Assembly: GCA_009924735.1 (NCBI GenBank)
Contig: RFQZ01000023.1
Coordinates: 1-43,139 of the forward strand
Reading direction: 5' to 3'
DNA: 43,139 bases
Origin: Flavobacteriia bacterium
GTDB taxonomy: Bacteria > Bacteroidota > Bacteroidia > Flavobacteriales_D > Crocinitomicaceae
Part shown: in pieces, positions 23,960 through 32,295 of the stretch
Position numbering within the stretch: position 1 is the first letter of the stretch
Layout of the letters: each line of letters opens with the position of its first letter
Notes under the pieces: model-generated
Database searches by the model: none
What the model saw: only the letters and a program-made list of their open reading frames with translations
Told to the model about the DNA's origin: nothing
Program-made: the position numbers and the translations under genes

Positions 23960-24913
23960 ATGTCTGAGAATCAATCAAAATCATCAAATTTACTTTACCT
24001 CGTTATCATCGGTTTATTATTGGTTAGTTTGGGAGCTGTCACCTACATGTGGTCAAACAAAAGAACCGAGCTTAGCGATTGTAAAAACGACAATTTGGTA
24101 CTCAAATCCGATATGGAAGGAATGAACCAAATGTTGGAAGGATATGTGGGTGGATTGTCGCATGATTTGAAGACGGATTTCAAGAACATGTTGGATACCT
24201 ATGACAAACTGATTGAAATGGATCACAGCAAGGCTGATAGCCTCAACAAGCAAAAGGCAAACATCAATGCATTGTTGAAACAAATGAATACCAACAAAAA
24301 ACTTTCCGCAAGAGACTTAATGAACTTGAAAAAAGAAAATGAGGCTTTGCGTTCGATCATGAGAAGTTATGTACGCCAAATTGATTCATTGAATACCCTA
24401 AACATCAAGCTAACCTCTGTTTTGGACGAAACTAATACAAAACTTACGGTAACCACCACAGAGCGCGATGAATTCAAAAGAGAGTCGGAACAAAAAACAG
24501 AACAAATCAAAAAAGGATCTAAGCTTCAAGCCTATGGATTTAGCACGGAAGGTCTTCGCATGAAAATGAACAATACGACAGAACCATCCACCAAAGCGAA
24601 AAACATTGTTCAAATACGTTCTTCGTTTACCATTGGTGAAAACCAAATCGCTTCAACAGGCAGAAAGGTGGTTTACCTTCAAATCACAGCGCCAAGCGGG
24701 GCCGTACTCCAATCCAAGTCAAATTATGTTATGGATACAGATCAAGGCCAACAAGCGTATTCCGACAAAAAAGAAATCGATTACAACAACCAAGCGATTG
24801 ACCTTACGATATACTACGACTTGAAAGGTCAAGATGCAGAAAAAGGAAATTATAAAGTCCGCATTTTCTGCGATGGTCAACTCATTGGAACCGATAACCT
24901 TGCTTTGAAATAA
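23960..24913 (+). CDS. Membrane-anchored coiled-coil protein, unknown function
   Basis: A 317-residue protein not recognised as a named family. A single transmembrane helix (about 11-30: LLYLVIIGLLLVSLGAVTYM) anchors it by the N-terminus. Residues about 33-185 are rich in Lys, Glu, Asn and Leu with heptad-like spacing, a long coiled coil. The last part (about 200-317) alternates hydrophobic and polar residues (RKVVYLQITAPSGAVL, IDLTIYYDLKGQ, NYKVRIFCDGQLIG) and looks like a small beta-sandwich outside the membrane. It has its own promoter and its stop overlaps the crotonase start by one base. Confidence 0.85.
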   Translation: MSENQSKSSNLLYLVIIGLLLVSLGAVTYMWSNKRTELSDCKNDNLVLKSDMEGMNQMLEGYVGGLSHDLKTDFKNMLDTYDKLIEMDHSKADSLNKQKANINALLKQMNTNKKLSARDLMNLKKENEALRSIMRSYVRQIDSLNTLNIKLTSVLDETNTKLTVTTTERDEFKRESEQKTEQIKKGSKLQAYGFSTEGLRMKMNNTTEPSTKAKNIVQIRSSFTIGENQIASTGRKVVYLQITAPSGAVLQSKSNYVMDTDQGQQAYSDKKEIDYNNQAIDLTIYYDLKGQDAEKGNYKVRIFCDGQLIGTDNLALK

Positions 24914-25677
24914 TGACGAACACTGAAGGGAACGTTAGCATCGAAGTTGCTGACAACATTGCAACCATAACATTCGGTCACCCCGCCAGCAATTCAATGC
25001 CCGGGATCCTACTCCAAACCTTGGCAGAAACGATTTCACAAGCAAATCAAAATCCACTGGTTCATGTGATTGTATTGAAATCAGAAGGAGAGAAAACCTT
25101 TTGCGCTGGGGCAAGTTTTGACGAATTGATCTCCATTCAAAACCTAGAGGAAGGCAAGAAATTCTTCTCCGGATTCGCAAACGTAATCAACGCATGTCGA
25201 ACTGCTGATAAACTCATCCTTGGAAGAATTCAGGGAAAGGCAGTGGGAGGTGGCGTAGGCATTGCTTCCGCAACCGATTATTGTTTTGCAACAGACAAGG
25301 CAGCGGTAAAACTTTCTGAGCTGGCCGTTGGGATTGGTCCTTTTGTAGTAGGTCCTGCCGTTGAAAGAAAAATAGGGCTTTCCGCAATGAGCGAACTGGC
25401 CATCAATGCGACAGAGTGGCGATCAGCAGAATGGGCGCAATCTAAAGGATTGTATACCGAAGTTTTCACCGACATCGCAACCATGGACAACGCAATCCAA
25501 ATTTTAGCCCATAAATTGGCGCATTCCAATCCGGAAGCCATGAAATCGCTGAAGAAAATATTTTGGAAAGGCACCGATCATTGGGACACCTTGCTAATGG
25601 AACGTGCGGAAATCAGCGGAACCTTAGTTTTGAGTGATTTTACAAGAAATGCAATTCAAGCATTTAAAGCGAAATAA
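24913..25677 (+). CDS. Enoyl-CoA hydratase/isomerase family protein
   Basis: A 254-residue crotonase-fold protein acting on acyl-CoA. The oxyanion-hole segments are FCAGASFDEL (about residues 61-70) and GKAVGGGVGIASATDY (about 105-120). The Glu of LSELAVGIGP corresponds to the second catalytic Glu of enoyl-CoA hydratase. The first catalytic Glu, usually in GGGCELA, is replaced by Gly here (GGGVGIA), so simple hydration is doubtful; isomerase or other crotonase chemistry is possible. The ATG overlaps the stop of the coiled-coil gene by one base. Confidence 0.88.
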   Translation: MTNTEGNVSIEVADNIATITFGHPASNSMPGILLQTLAETISQANQNPLVHVIVLKSEGEKTFCAGASFDELISIQNLEEGKKFFSGFANVINACRTADKLILGRIQGKAVGGGVGIASATDYCFATDKAAVKLSELAVGIGPFVVGPAVERKIGLSAMSELAINATEWRSAEWAQSKGLYTEVFTDIATMDNAIQILAHKLAHSNPEAMKSLKKIFWKGTDHWDTLLMERAEISGTLVLSDFTRNAIQAFKAK

Positions 25678-25701
25678 ATTTTAAGGAATTTTCAGATTCG
25701 C

Positions 25702-25733
25702 TTTGCATTATTAAAACTTAACGACTATCTTTG
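25702..25733 (+). promoter_or_regulatory. Promoter of rplM-rpsI
   Basis: TTTG (25702-25705), 20-bp spacer, TATCTTTG (25726-25733). The leader to the GTG at 25775 is about 35 bases. Confidence 0.75.
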
Positions 25734-25774
25734 CACCCCCTTAAATTTGGGAAAAAGAACAAAAACGTTACACA

Positions 25775-26230
25775 GTGGATACTTTAAGTTACAGAACTAT
25801 TTCAGGAAACGCTGCAACCGCAAACAAAAAATGGTTTGTTATCGATGCAGAAGGTAAAACCGTAGGTAGATTGGCAAGTACAGTTGCTAAAATCATCCGA
25901 GGTAAATACAAAACCAACTATACACCGCATGCAGATTGTGGTGACAATGTCATCATCATCAATGCAGAGAAGATTTCATTTTCGGGAACGAAACTAAGTC
26001 AAAAAGAATACATTCGCTACTCTGGATACCCAGGTGGACAACGTTTCACTTCTGCTGAAGACATGTTGAGAAAACATCCTGAAAGATTGATTGAGAAAGC
26101 GGTAAAAGGAATGTTGCCAAAAAACACGTTGGGCAGAAAACTGTTCACAAATTTAAAGGTATACAAAGGTGGGACGCACAACCATGAAGCGCAACAGCCC
26201 GAATTATTAAACTTAGACACTATTAAATAA
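25775..26230 (+). CDS. rplM: Ribosomal protein L13
   Basis: Large-subunit protein L13, 151 residues starting at GTG. The family start [10 protein letters not shown], the [18 protein letters not shown] segment, YSGYPGG and the end [22 protein letters not shown] are conserved. The GTG is chosen because MDTLSY is the usual Bacteroidota N-terminus and lies downstream of a good promoter. It is followed by rpsI after 3 bases, the near-universal rplM-rpsI operon. Confidence 0.98.
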   Translation: MDTLSYRTISGNAATANKKWFVIDAEGKTVGRLASTVAKIIRGKYKTNYTPHADCGDNVIIINAEKISFSGTKLSQKEYIRYSGYPGGQRFTSAEDMLRKHPERLIEKAVKGMLPKNTLGRKLFTNLKVYKGGTHNHEAQQPELLNLDTIK

Positions 26231-26233
26231 GAT

Positions 26234-26620
26234 ATGGACATTATCAACGCTTTAGGTAGAAGAAAAACTGCAGTCGCAAGGGTCTATCTTTCAAAAGGAA
26301 ACGGAGAAATTTCTATCAACAACAAAACGTTCACGGAATTTTTTCCGGTGGATGTTCTTCAAACCAAAGTAAACCAACCCTTCCAACTTACAGGAACCGC
26401 AGGAGAATACAATGTGAAAGCTACCGTAAACGGTGGTGGAATCAACGGTCAAGCCGAAGCTGTACGTTTGGGCATCTCACGTGCATTGGTTGAAATCAAT
26501 GAGGAATACAAAACATTGTTACGGGCAGAAGGCCTGATGACAAGAGACCCGAGAATGGTCGAACGTAAAAAACCAGGACAACCCAAAGCAAGAAAAAAAT
26601 TCCAGTTCTCCAAGCGTTAA
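26234..26620 (+). CDS. rpsI: Ribosomal protein S9
   Basis: Small-subunit protein S9, 128 residues, complete. The N-terminal INALGRRKTAVARVYL, the central VNGGGINGQAEAVRLGISRAL and the C-terminal DPRMVERKKPGQPKARKKFQFSKR, whose tail reaches the decoding site tRNA, are all present. It shares the rplM transcript. Confidence 0.98.
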   Translation: MDIINALGRRKTAVARVYLSKGNGEISINNKTFTEFFPVDVLQTKVNQPFQLTGTAGEYNVKATVNGGGINGQAEAVRLGISRALVEINEEYKTLLRAEGLMTRDPRMVERKKPGQPKARKKFQFSKR

Positions 26621-26648
26621 TCACTTGGATTTGGAAGTTTAGTATCCA

Positions 26649-26679
26649 AATTGTTGAGCACCTTATCCCCTCAGCAATT
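26649..26679 (+). promoter_or_regulatory. Leader hairpin upstream of rpsB
   Basis: AATTGTTGAG (26649-26658) pairs with CTCAGCAATT (26670-26679) around an 11-base loop, with one G-T-type pair. It is not followed by a T run, so it is not a simple terminator. Lying 29 bases before the rpsB ATG, it could be a leader bound by S2 or an mRNA-stability element. Function is a guess. Confidence 0.35.
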
Positions 26680-26708
26680 GCTTAAATTAGGAAAGTAAAC
26701 AAAAACAT

Positions 26709-27773
26709 ATGTCAAAATTAAAATTCGAAACGCTTTTAGAAGCTGGTGTTCATTTTGGACACTTAAAAAGAAAATGGAATCCGGCCATGGCGCCTTACAT
26801 CTTTGAAGAAAAGAAAGGGATTCACATCATCGACCTCAACAAAACCATCGTTCATTTGGATCAAGCTTGCGCTGCCATGAAACAAATTGCCAAATCTGGT
26901 AAAAAAGTTTTGTTCGTTGCAACCAAAAAACAAGCGAAAGAAATTGTAGCACAACGCGTTGCCAAAATCGGAATGCCATACGTTACAGAGCGTTGGTCTG
27001 GTGGAATGTTGACCAATTTTCAAACCACACGTAAATCCATCCGTAAAATGGCCACCATCGACAAAATGAAGTCTGATGGTACTTGGGATACTTTGAACAA
27101 ACGTGAAAAACTTTTCAAAACCCGTCAAAGAGAAAAATTGGAAAAAACATTTGGTTCCATCTCTGACATGACACGTCAACCTGCTGCCATCTTTATCGTT
27201 GATATCCTTAAAGAACACATCGCGTTGGCTGAAGCAAAAAGACTGAACATCCCAACATTTGCGATTGTAGATACGAATTCCAACCCAAAATTGGTTGATT
27301 TCCCTATCCCAGCAAATGACGATGCGACCAAATCCATCTCGTTGATTCTTGAAGAAATTTGTTCTGCCATCCAAGACGGATTAGAAGACCGTAAAAATAC
27401 CAAAGGAGACAAAGAGGATGCCTCTGAAGGCTCTGATGATGTAGTTGCAGAAATCAAGACTCCTAAAGTTGCCGTTGAAGTTAAAACGCCTGAGACAGTT
27501 GTTGAAGAAGCAGCACCTGAAGCCGTTGTTGAAGAAGTAGCACCTGAAGCAGTTGTTGAAGAAGTAGCACCTGAGGCCGTTGTTGAAGAAGCAGCTCCTG
27601 AAGCAGTTATTGAAGAAGCAACTCCTGAAGCCGTTGTTGAAGAAGCAGCTCCTGAAGCCGTTGTTCAAGAAGCAGCTCCTGAAGCAGTTGTTGAAGAAGC
27701 AGCTCCTGAAGCAGTTACCGAAGAAGTTGAAGCGCCTGCAGATCAAAAAGACACACACACTGAAGAAAATTAA
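26709..27773 (+). CDS. rpsB: Ribosomal protein S2 with repetitive acidic tail
   Basis: Small-subunit protein S2. The first 230 or so residues are a normal S2: TLLEAGVHFGHLKRKWNPAMAPYIF, ERWSGGMLTNFQTTRKSI and the Ala-Ile-Val-Asp segment FAIVDTNSNPKLVDFPIPANDDA. A tail of about 110 residues follows; after a Lys/Glu linker it is nine copies of a 9-residue unit of the form VVEEAAPEA. Acidic tails on S2 occur in Bacteroidota, but a repeat array this regular is likely to vary in length between strains. The full length is 354 residues. It is followed by tsf, the usual partner. Confidence 0.97.
   Translation: MSKLKFETLLEAGVHFGHLKRKWNPAMAPYIFEEKKGIHIIDLNKTIVHLDQACAAMKQIAKSGKKVLFVATKKQAKEIVAQRVAKIGMPYVTERWSGGMLTNFQTTRKSIRKMATIDKMKSDGTWDTLNKREKLFKTRQREKLEKTFGSISDMTRQPAAIFIVDILKEHIALAEAKRLNIPTFAIVDTNSNPKLVDFPIPANDDATKSISLILEEICSAIQDGLEDRKNTKGDKEDASEGSDDVVAEIKTPKVAVEVKTPETVVEEAAPEAVVEEVAPEAVVEEVAPEAVVEEAAPEAVIEEATPEAVVEEAAPEAVVQEAAPEAVVEEAAPEAVTEEVEAPADQKDTHTEEN
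27498..27740 (+). repeat. 27-bp tandem repeat array inside rpsB
   Basis: Nine contiguous 27-bp units (GTTGTTGAAGAAGCAGCWCC-like start) with a few substitutions; the ninth is the most diverged. The unit length is a multiple of three, so copy changes keep the frame. The encoded unit is VVEEAAPEA with I, Q, T or V variants. Confidence 0.9.
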
Positions 27774-27797
27774 TTCGTAACCATAAACCTTTATATC

Positions 27798-28628
27798 ATG
27801 GCAATAACTGCATCAGACGTAAACAAACTAAGACAGCAAACTGGCGCTGGAATGATGGATTGTAAAAATGCATTAACAGAAGCAAATGGTGACTTCGAAA
27901 CTGCAATTGACATCCTTCGCAAAAAAGGACAAAAAATCGCCGCAAAAAGAGGTGAAAACGAAGCGAAAGAAGGAATCATCATTTCTCAAGCATCAAACGA
28001 CGGAAAATCAGGTGTAATTTTAACCTTAAACTGTGAAACAGATTTCGTTGCGAAGAATGACGGATATGTTTCTTTGGTACAAAGCATTGTAGACATCGCC
28101 TTGGATAAATTACCTGAAAACGCTGAAGTGTTAAAATCGCTTCCATATGACGATCGTTTAACCATTGACGAAAAAATCACTGAGCAAATCGGTGTGATCG
28201 GTGAAAAATTAGACCTATCCAATTACACGGTATTGAAAGCAGACAAAGTTGTTTCTTACAATCACCCTGGAAATCAATTGGCTACATTGGTAGGACTTAA
28301 CATCAACACAGAAGAAGCGGCAGAAGCGGGAAGACAAGTTGCCATGCAAATTGCTGCGATGAACCCAATCGCGCTTGATAAAAATGGCGTTGATGAAAGA
28401 ACCATTGAAAGAGAAATTGAAATCGGTAAAGAGCTTGCAATCCAAGAAGGTAAACCGGCTGAAATGGCAGAAAAAATTGCCATGGGAAGGTTAAACAAGT
28501 TTTTCCAAGAAAATACTTTGTTGAGTCAAGCGTTTGTGCGCGATAACAAACTTACTGTAGAGCAGTTTCTCAACAACACTGAGAAAGGCCTCACCGTCAC
28601 TGACTTTAAAAGATTTTCATTAAGTTAA
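27798..28628 (+). CDS. tsf: Translation elongation factor Ts
   Basis: Nucleotide exchange factor for EF-Tu, 276 residues, complete. The N-terminal UBA-like region with VNKLRQQTGAGMMDCKNAL, the NCETDFVAKND motif that contacts EF-Tu, and the VAMQIAAMNP segment of the second core repeat are visible. It lies 24 bases after rpsB and is followed by a strong terminator. Confidence 0.98.
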   Translation: MAITASDVNKLRQQTGAGMMDCKNALTEANGDFETAIDILRKKGQKIAAKRGENEAKEGIIISQASNDGKSGVILTLNCETDFVAKNDGYVSLVQSIVDIALDKLPENAEVLKSLPYDDRLTIDEKITEQIGVIGEKLDLSNYTVLKADKVVSYNHPGNQLATLVGLNINTEEAAEAGRQVAMQIAAMNPIALDKNGVDERTIEREIEIGKELAIQEGKPAEMAEKIAMGRLNKFFQENTLLSQAFVRDNKLTVEQFLNNTEKGLTVTDFKRFSLS

Positions 28629-28634
28629 TCAATA

Positions 28635-28661
28635 AACCCCGAGCCATCGGGGTTTTTTTTT
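28635..28661 (+). terminator. Terminator after tsf
   Basis: AACCCCGA (28635-28642) pairs with TCGGGGTT (28647-28654) with a 4-base loop, and a run of nine T residues follows. It ends the rpsB-tsf transcript; the last T residues overlap the -33 box of pyrH. Confidence 0.9.
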
Positions 28662-28691
28662 GCCTATAAAAAGCGTTTTTAATTATCTTTG
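28659..28691 (+). promoter_or_regulatory. Promoter of pyrH-frr
   Basis: TTTG (28659-28662), 21-bp spacer, TATCTTTG (28684-28691), 13 bases before the ATG at 28705. The -33 box is built from the T run of the tsf terminator. Confidence 0.7.
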
Positions 28692-28704
28692 ACCTATACG
28701 AATC

Positions 28705-29412
28705 ATGAAATATAAAAGAATCCTGCTAAAACTGAGTGGTGAATCCCTCATGGGCGACAAGCAATTTGGCATCGACAATCATAGAATTTCCAGCTACGCG
28801 GAACAAATCAAGGAAATCCATTCCATGGGAATTGAAATCGCCATTGTCATTGGAGGCGGTAACATTTTCAGAGGTGTACAAGCAGAACAAGGCGGCATGG
28901 ACCGTACGCATGGAGATTACATGGGCATGTTGGCTACGATGATCAATTCCATGGCTTTACAAGCGGCCCTCGAAGCCATTGGCATGCAAACAAGGTTATT
29001 GTCGGCCATAGAAATGAAGGCCATTGCCGAACCTTTCATTCGAAGAAGAGCCGTAAGACACCTCGAAAAAGGCCGTGTCGTTATTTTTGGTGCAGGAACC
29101 GGCAACCCTTATTTCACTACAGACTCTGCGGCTTCATTGCGTGCCATTGAAATCAACGCCGATGTTATCCTCAAAGGAACGCGTGTGGATGGCATTTATA
29201 CGGCAGATCCTTTCAAGGATCCGAGCGCAACGAAATACGAGGAAATCACTTTCGACGAAGTGTATCGCTTGGGATTGAATGTCATGGACCTTACCGCCTT
29301 TACACTTTGCAAAGAAAACGACCTCCCCATCATCGTGTTTGACATGGATACGCCGGGGAACTTGAAAGCCTTAATGAACGAAGAAAAAGTTGGTACTTTA
29401 GTACAAAATTAA
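28705..29412 (+). CDS. pyrH: UMP kinase
   Basis: Phosphorylates UMP to UDP in pyrimidine synthesis; 235 residues, complete, amino-acid-kinase fold. Visible motifs are [11 protein letters not shown] at the start, [11 protein letters not shown], the [12 protein letters not shown] segment of the bacterial UMP kinase and [15 protein letters not shown] near the centre. It is followed after 7 bases by frr, the usual order. Confidence 0.98.
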   Translation: MKYKRILLKLSGESLMGDKQFGIDNHRISSYAEQIKEIHSMGIEIAIVIGGGNIFRGVQAEQGGMDRTHGDYMGMLATMINSMALQAALEAIGMQTRLLSAIEMKAIAEPFIRRRAVRHLEKGRVVIFGAGTGNPYFTTDSAASLRAIEINADVILKGTRVDGIYTADPFKDPSATKYEEITFDEVYRLGLNVMDLTAFTLCKENDLPIIVFDMDTPGNLKALMNEEKVGTLVQN

Positions 29413-29419
29413 TACGCTT

Positions 29420-29935
29420 ATGACGGAAGAATTAGACTTGGTTTTTGATGAATTTAAATCTTGTAGCCAAAAAACCCTTTCTCACCTTGAAGTTGAATTG
29501 ACCAAGGTACGCGCAGGAAAAGCAACCCCAGCAATGCTTAACGGCGTGATGGTAGAATATTACGGATCCATGACGCCCTTGCAACAAGTGGCCAATGTCT
29601 CCACCTCAGACGCCCGAACCATCATTGTACAACCGTGGGAAAAGCCCTTGTTGAACGACATTGCCAAAGGCATTATGAATGCGAATTTGGGATTGAATCC
29701 ACAGAGCAACGGAGAGCAGCTGATCATTTCTGTACCCCCATTAACGGAAGAACGTCGCCGCGACTTGGTGAAACGTGCGAAATCAGAGTGCGAAAACGCA
29801 AAAGTTGGGATTCGTACCCACCGGAAAGACGCCATGGACATGGTCAAAGATCTGAAAACAGATGGCTTGGCATTACATACCTTGACAGCTGCGCAACCAT
29901 ATGAAACCAAAACGCCTTTTAAACCCTTTTTTTGA
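29420..29935 (+). CDS. frr: Ribosome recycling factor, apparently missing its 3' end
   Basis: RRF releases ribosomes after termination with EF-G and is normally essential. The first 150 or so residues are a good match: VELTKVRAGKATPAML, VEYYGSMTPLQQVANVS, PPLTEERRRDLVKRAK and IRTHRKDAMDMVKDLKTDG. The normal family length is about 185; the last helix of the three-helix domain I should follow (QKLTD, KEAEIM type). Instead, after TLTAAQ the frame runs through PYETKTPFKPFF and stops, inside the nhaA start. Other frames do not contain the missing helix. About 25-30 residues are therefore lost or replaced. A genome deletion or an assembly fault is possible. Confidence 0.85.
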   Translation: MTEELDLVFDEFKSCSQKTLSHLEVELTKVRAGKATPAMLNGVMVEYYGSMTPLQQVANVSTSDARTIIVQPWEKPLLNDIAKGIMNANLGLNPQSNGEQLIISVPPLTEERRRDLVKRAKSECENAKVGIRTHRKDAMDMVKDLKTDGLALHTLTAAQPYETKTPFKPFF

Positions 29936-31046
29936 GAACGAAAAAGCATCTGGACTCATTTTGGTTTTCGCGACCGGGTTTTCGCTTGTGCTTGCGAATT
30001 CTGCCTGGCAAACAGACTACCTCAAATTTTGGCATATCGGCTTGGGTGGCCAAAGCCTCGTACATTGGATAAATGACGGACTCATGTCTGTCTTTTTTCT
30101 GTTGATTGGCTTGGAATTAAAAAAAGAGTTACGCCACGGAGAACTTTCCGACAGAAAAAATGCCTCGTTGCCGTTCTTTGGCGCTTTGGGCGGAATGCTC
30201 CTTCCGGCAGGATTGTTTTTATTGCTCAACTTCGGGACCAACACCCAAGCGGGTGCGGGCATTCCAATGGCCACAGACATTGCCTTTGCCATTGGCATCT
30301 TATCCCTTTTAGGCAATAGGGTGCCGACTTCATTAAAAATCTTCCTTACAGCCTTGGCAGTACTGGACGATTTAGGAGCCATTCTGATCATTGCCATTTT
30401 TTACACCACCTCCATTTCTCTTCTGCATCTTTTCATTGCCATTGCTGTTTTCGGATTTCTACTCATTCTTAATAGACTAAAAGTTCGCAACCTTATTCCG
30501 TATTTGGTTGGCGGGTTAGTTATGTGGTATTTTATGTTGCATTCAGGCGTTCACGCAACCGTAACAGGGGTGTTGTTGGCATTTGCCATACCATTTGGCA
30601 ACAATGGAGAAAAATCTCCATCCGACAAGCTTCAGCGTTTCTTACAAAAACCCGTTGCTTTTTTTATCCTTCCATTGTTTGCCATAGCCAATACTTGCAT
30701 TGCAGTGGGTGACAGTTGGCAAATGGGTATGAGACAAACAAACACCTTGGGGATCATGGCAGGACTTATCATCGGAAAGCCTTTAGGTATTTGGCTCCTT
30801 TCATTTATTGGGGTTCGCACGGGGCTTTGTGTGTTGCCCAAAGACTTGAAATGGAAAAACATTGTGGGTGCCGGTTTTTTAGGGGGTATTGGCTTCACCA
30901 TGTCAATCTTTATAACCCTTCTTGCTTTTGAAAATGAAGCGCTCGTAAACCATTCCAAAATTGCCATTCTCTTTGCTTCATTCATTGCTGGAACGATTGG
31001 ATTCACCTTCCTCAAAATGACGCTTAAAAAACCCAAGGGAAAATGA
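29901..31046 (+). CDS. nhaA: Na+/H+ antiporter NhaA
   Basis: Inner-membrane sodium-proton antiporter, 381 residues, apparently complete. It begins RLLNPFFENEKASGLILV as the family does and shows the ATDIAFAIGIL segment and LAVLDDLGAILIIAIFY with the paired Asp residues that bind Na+ and H+. Hydrophobic spans fit twelve helices. Its first 35 bases overlap the altered 3' end of frr, and no ribosome binding site or promoter is visible in front. The upstream intergenic region seems to be missing. Confidence 0.95.
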   Translation: MKPKRLLNPFFENEKASGLILVFATGFSLVLANSAWQTDYLKFWHIGLGGQSLVHWINDGLMSVFFLLIGLELKKELRHGELSDRKNASLPFFGALGGMLLPAGLFLLLNFGTNTQAGAGIPMATDIAFAIGILSLLGNRVPTSLKIFLTALAVLDDLGAILIIAIFYTTSISLLHLFIAIAVFGFLLILNRLKVRNLIPYLVGGLVMWYFMLHSGVHATVTGVLLAFAIPFGNNGEKSPSDKLQRFLQKPVAFFILPLFAIANTCIAVGDSWQMGMRQTNTLGIMAGLIIGKPLGIWLLSFIGVRTGLCVLPKDLKWKNIVGAGFLGGIGFTMSIFITLLAFENEALVNHSKIAILFASFIAGTIGFTFLKMTLKKPKGK

Positions 31047-31114
31047 CGTTTAACATGTACCACCAAAAATACCTTAATACCTAAAAAAAGGTTAAAAATG
31101 ATTGCCTAAAAAAG

Positions 31115-31122
31115 TAATTTTG
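31115..31122 (+). promoter_or_regulatory. -7 box upstream of the secreted protein gene
   Basis: TAATTTTG matches TAnnTTTG and ends 4 bases before the ATG at 31127, so a leaderless or very short leader is likely. No good -33 box was seen. Confidence 0.4.
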
Positions 31123-31126
31123 CAAC

Positions 31127-31759
31127 ATGAAAACAAACGCAACCCTTCAACCAAAGCTTATCTTTTGCTTATTTCTGTTTTTCCAAATGGATTATTTCGC
31201 TCAAAACTACTTTGTCACCTCGGCAAAGGACACCGTAGCATGTAGCCAAATTAATTTTTTCGATACCAATGCGCAAGGAAGAATGATTGACCTTGAATAT
31301 GTCAACCAAGCAAATGAAACCGTTCGATTGAAGAAAGATGCCATTCCGGAAATCACAATGCTTTGCCAAGACGGTGCTATCTATTTAAGAATGCCTTTGA
31401 ATCTAAAAAAACCAGACGGGTATTACCGTTACGGAAAACGTATCGTAAGCGGTAAAATCACAGTGGATGTCTTTGACGATGTTCAGACAAGCTACAGGCT
31501 CAAACAAAATTTTGATGGATCCTTCAACGGACAAGGGGTGATGAAAGAAACCAGGGAAGGCATGTACATGCGACACGTTAAGATGCCCGACGGTACGATT
31601 TACGAAGTTTCCGGGCTCGGAGGAATTAAAGCAGTGAAATCCATCAGGGCGTACTTGTTTGAATGTGACCAATACGAAAAAGAATACTTTTCAAATCCCA
31701 AATACCAAAGCTGTACCTTCGAAGAAGCAGTCATTGATTACAATAAGATGTGCCCTTGA
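31127..31759 (+). CDS. Secreted protein of unknown function
   Basis: A 210-residue protein with an N-terminal signal peptide (KLIFCLFLFFQMDYFAQ, cleavage near residue 25). The mature part has no domain that I recognise. It contains four or more Cys residues (VACSQI, LCQDG, FECDQY, SCTFE and the end KMCP) and alternating beta-like segments (GKITVDVFDDVQTSYRL). It is monocistronic: nhaA is upstream, and a 186-bp non-coding gap separates it from the ars operon. Confidence 0.75.
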   Translation: MKTNATLQPKLIFCLFLFFQMDYFAQNYFVTSAKDTVACSQINFFDTNAQGRMIDLEYVNQANETVRLKKDAIPEITMLCQDGAIYLRMPLNLKKPDGYYRYGKRIVSGKITVDVFDDVQTSYRLKQNFDGSFNGQGVMKETREGMYMRHVKMPDGTIYEVSGLGGIKAVKSIRAYLFECDQYEKEYFSNPKYQSCTFEEAVIDYNKMCP

Positions 31760-31901
31760 TCCCCTTGTAGGCACAAAACGTTTAGGAAAAATCTAAATCT
31801 ACCCTCCCAAGTTGGTTTACCCATCGTTCGGATGCACTTACGATGACACCAATCGCTTTCCTTAAGTGTTCTCGGTAAAACAAATTCGATGAAATATTGT
31901 C

Positions 31902-31923
31902 TTACGTATAATATTTATCGTAA
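31902..31923. promoter_or_regulatory. Inverted repeat upstream of arsR, candidate operator
   Basis: TTACG (31902-31906) and CGTAA (31919-31923) flank a 12-bp AT-rich spacer, within a very AT-rich stretch with TAATATT repeats, 23 bases before the arsR ATG. ArsR proteins bind such dyads over their own promoters. The dyad is seen; binding is inferred. Confidence 0.45.
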
Positions 31924-31945
31924 TATTGCAATATAACAATTTACC

Positions 31946-32272
31946 ATGGGAGCGACCAAGACCGAACATTTTACAGACAATCAAAATGCAATTGCGCTGC
32001 TCGCCAAAGCCTTAGGGCATCCAGCAAGAATAGCGATTTTGGAATATTTAATGAAGGCAGAGAATTGTATTTGTGGTGACATCGTGAATGAATTGCCATT
32101 GGCGCAACCCACCGTGTCTCAACACTTAAAAGAACTTAAAAATGCTGGACTCATCAAAGGAAATGTTGATGGAAATGCAATTTGTTATTGCATAGATGAA
32201 GAAGCCTTGATAAAACTTCAATCCTATTTCGCTTCGATTTCGAGAAAAATAAAACAGAACAAATGCTGCTAA
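31946..32272 (+). CDS. arsR: ArsR-family metalloid-responsive repressor
   Basis: A 108-residue winged-helix repressor, likely arsenite-responsive. The HTH reads LGHPARIAILEYLM, NELPLAQPTVSQHLKELKNAGLI. Cys residues in NCICGDIV near the DNA-binding helix and the C-terminal KCC end are candidate metalloid ligands. It starts the operon with a DUF6428-like gene, a small membrane protein and arsC, and probably represses its own promoter. Confidence 0.9.
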   Translation: MGATKTEHFTDNQNAIALLAKALGHPARIAILEYLMKAENCICGDIVNELPLAQPTVSQHLKELKNAGLIKGNVDGNAICYCIDEEALIKLQSYFASISRKIKQNKCC

Positions 32273-32295
32273 CCCAATCTTAAAAAAACAATAAA

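Noticed and set aside
27498..27740. Repeat array as a CRISPR
   Set aside because: The 27-bp units are contiguous with no spacers and lie in frame inside rpsB.
27381..27758. Long open frame on the minus strand opposite the rpsB repeats
   Set aside because: Its Cys/Phe/Asn-rich repeats are just the complement of the 27-bp array, which is open in several frames.
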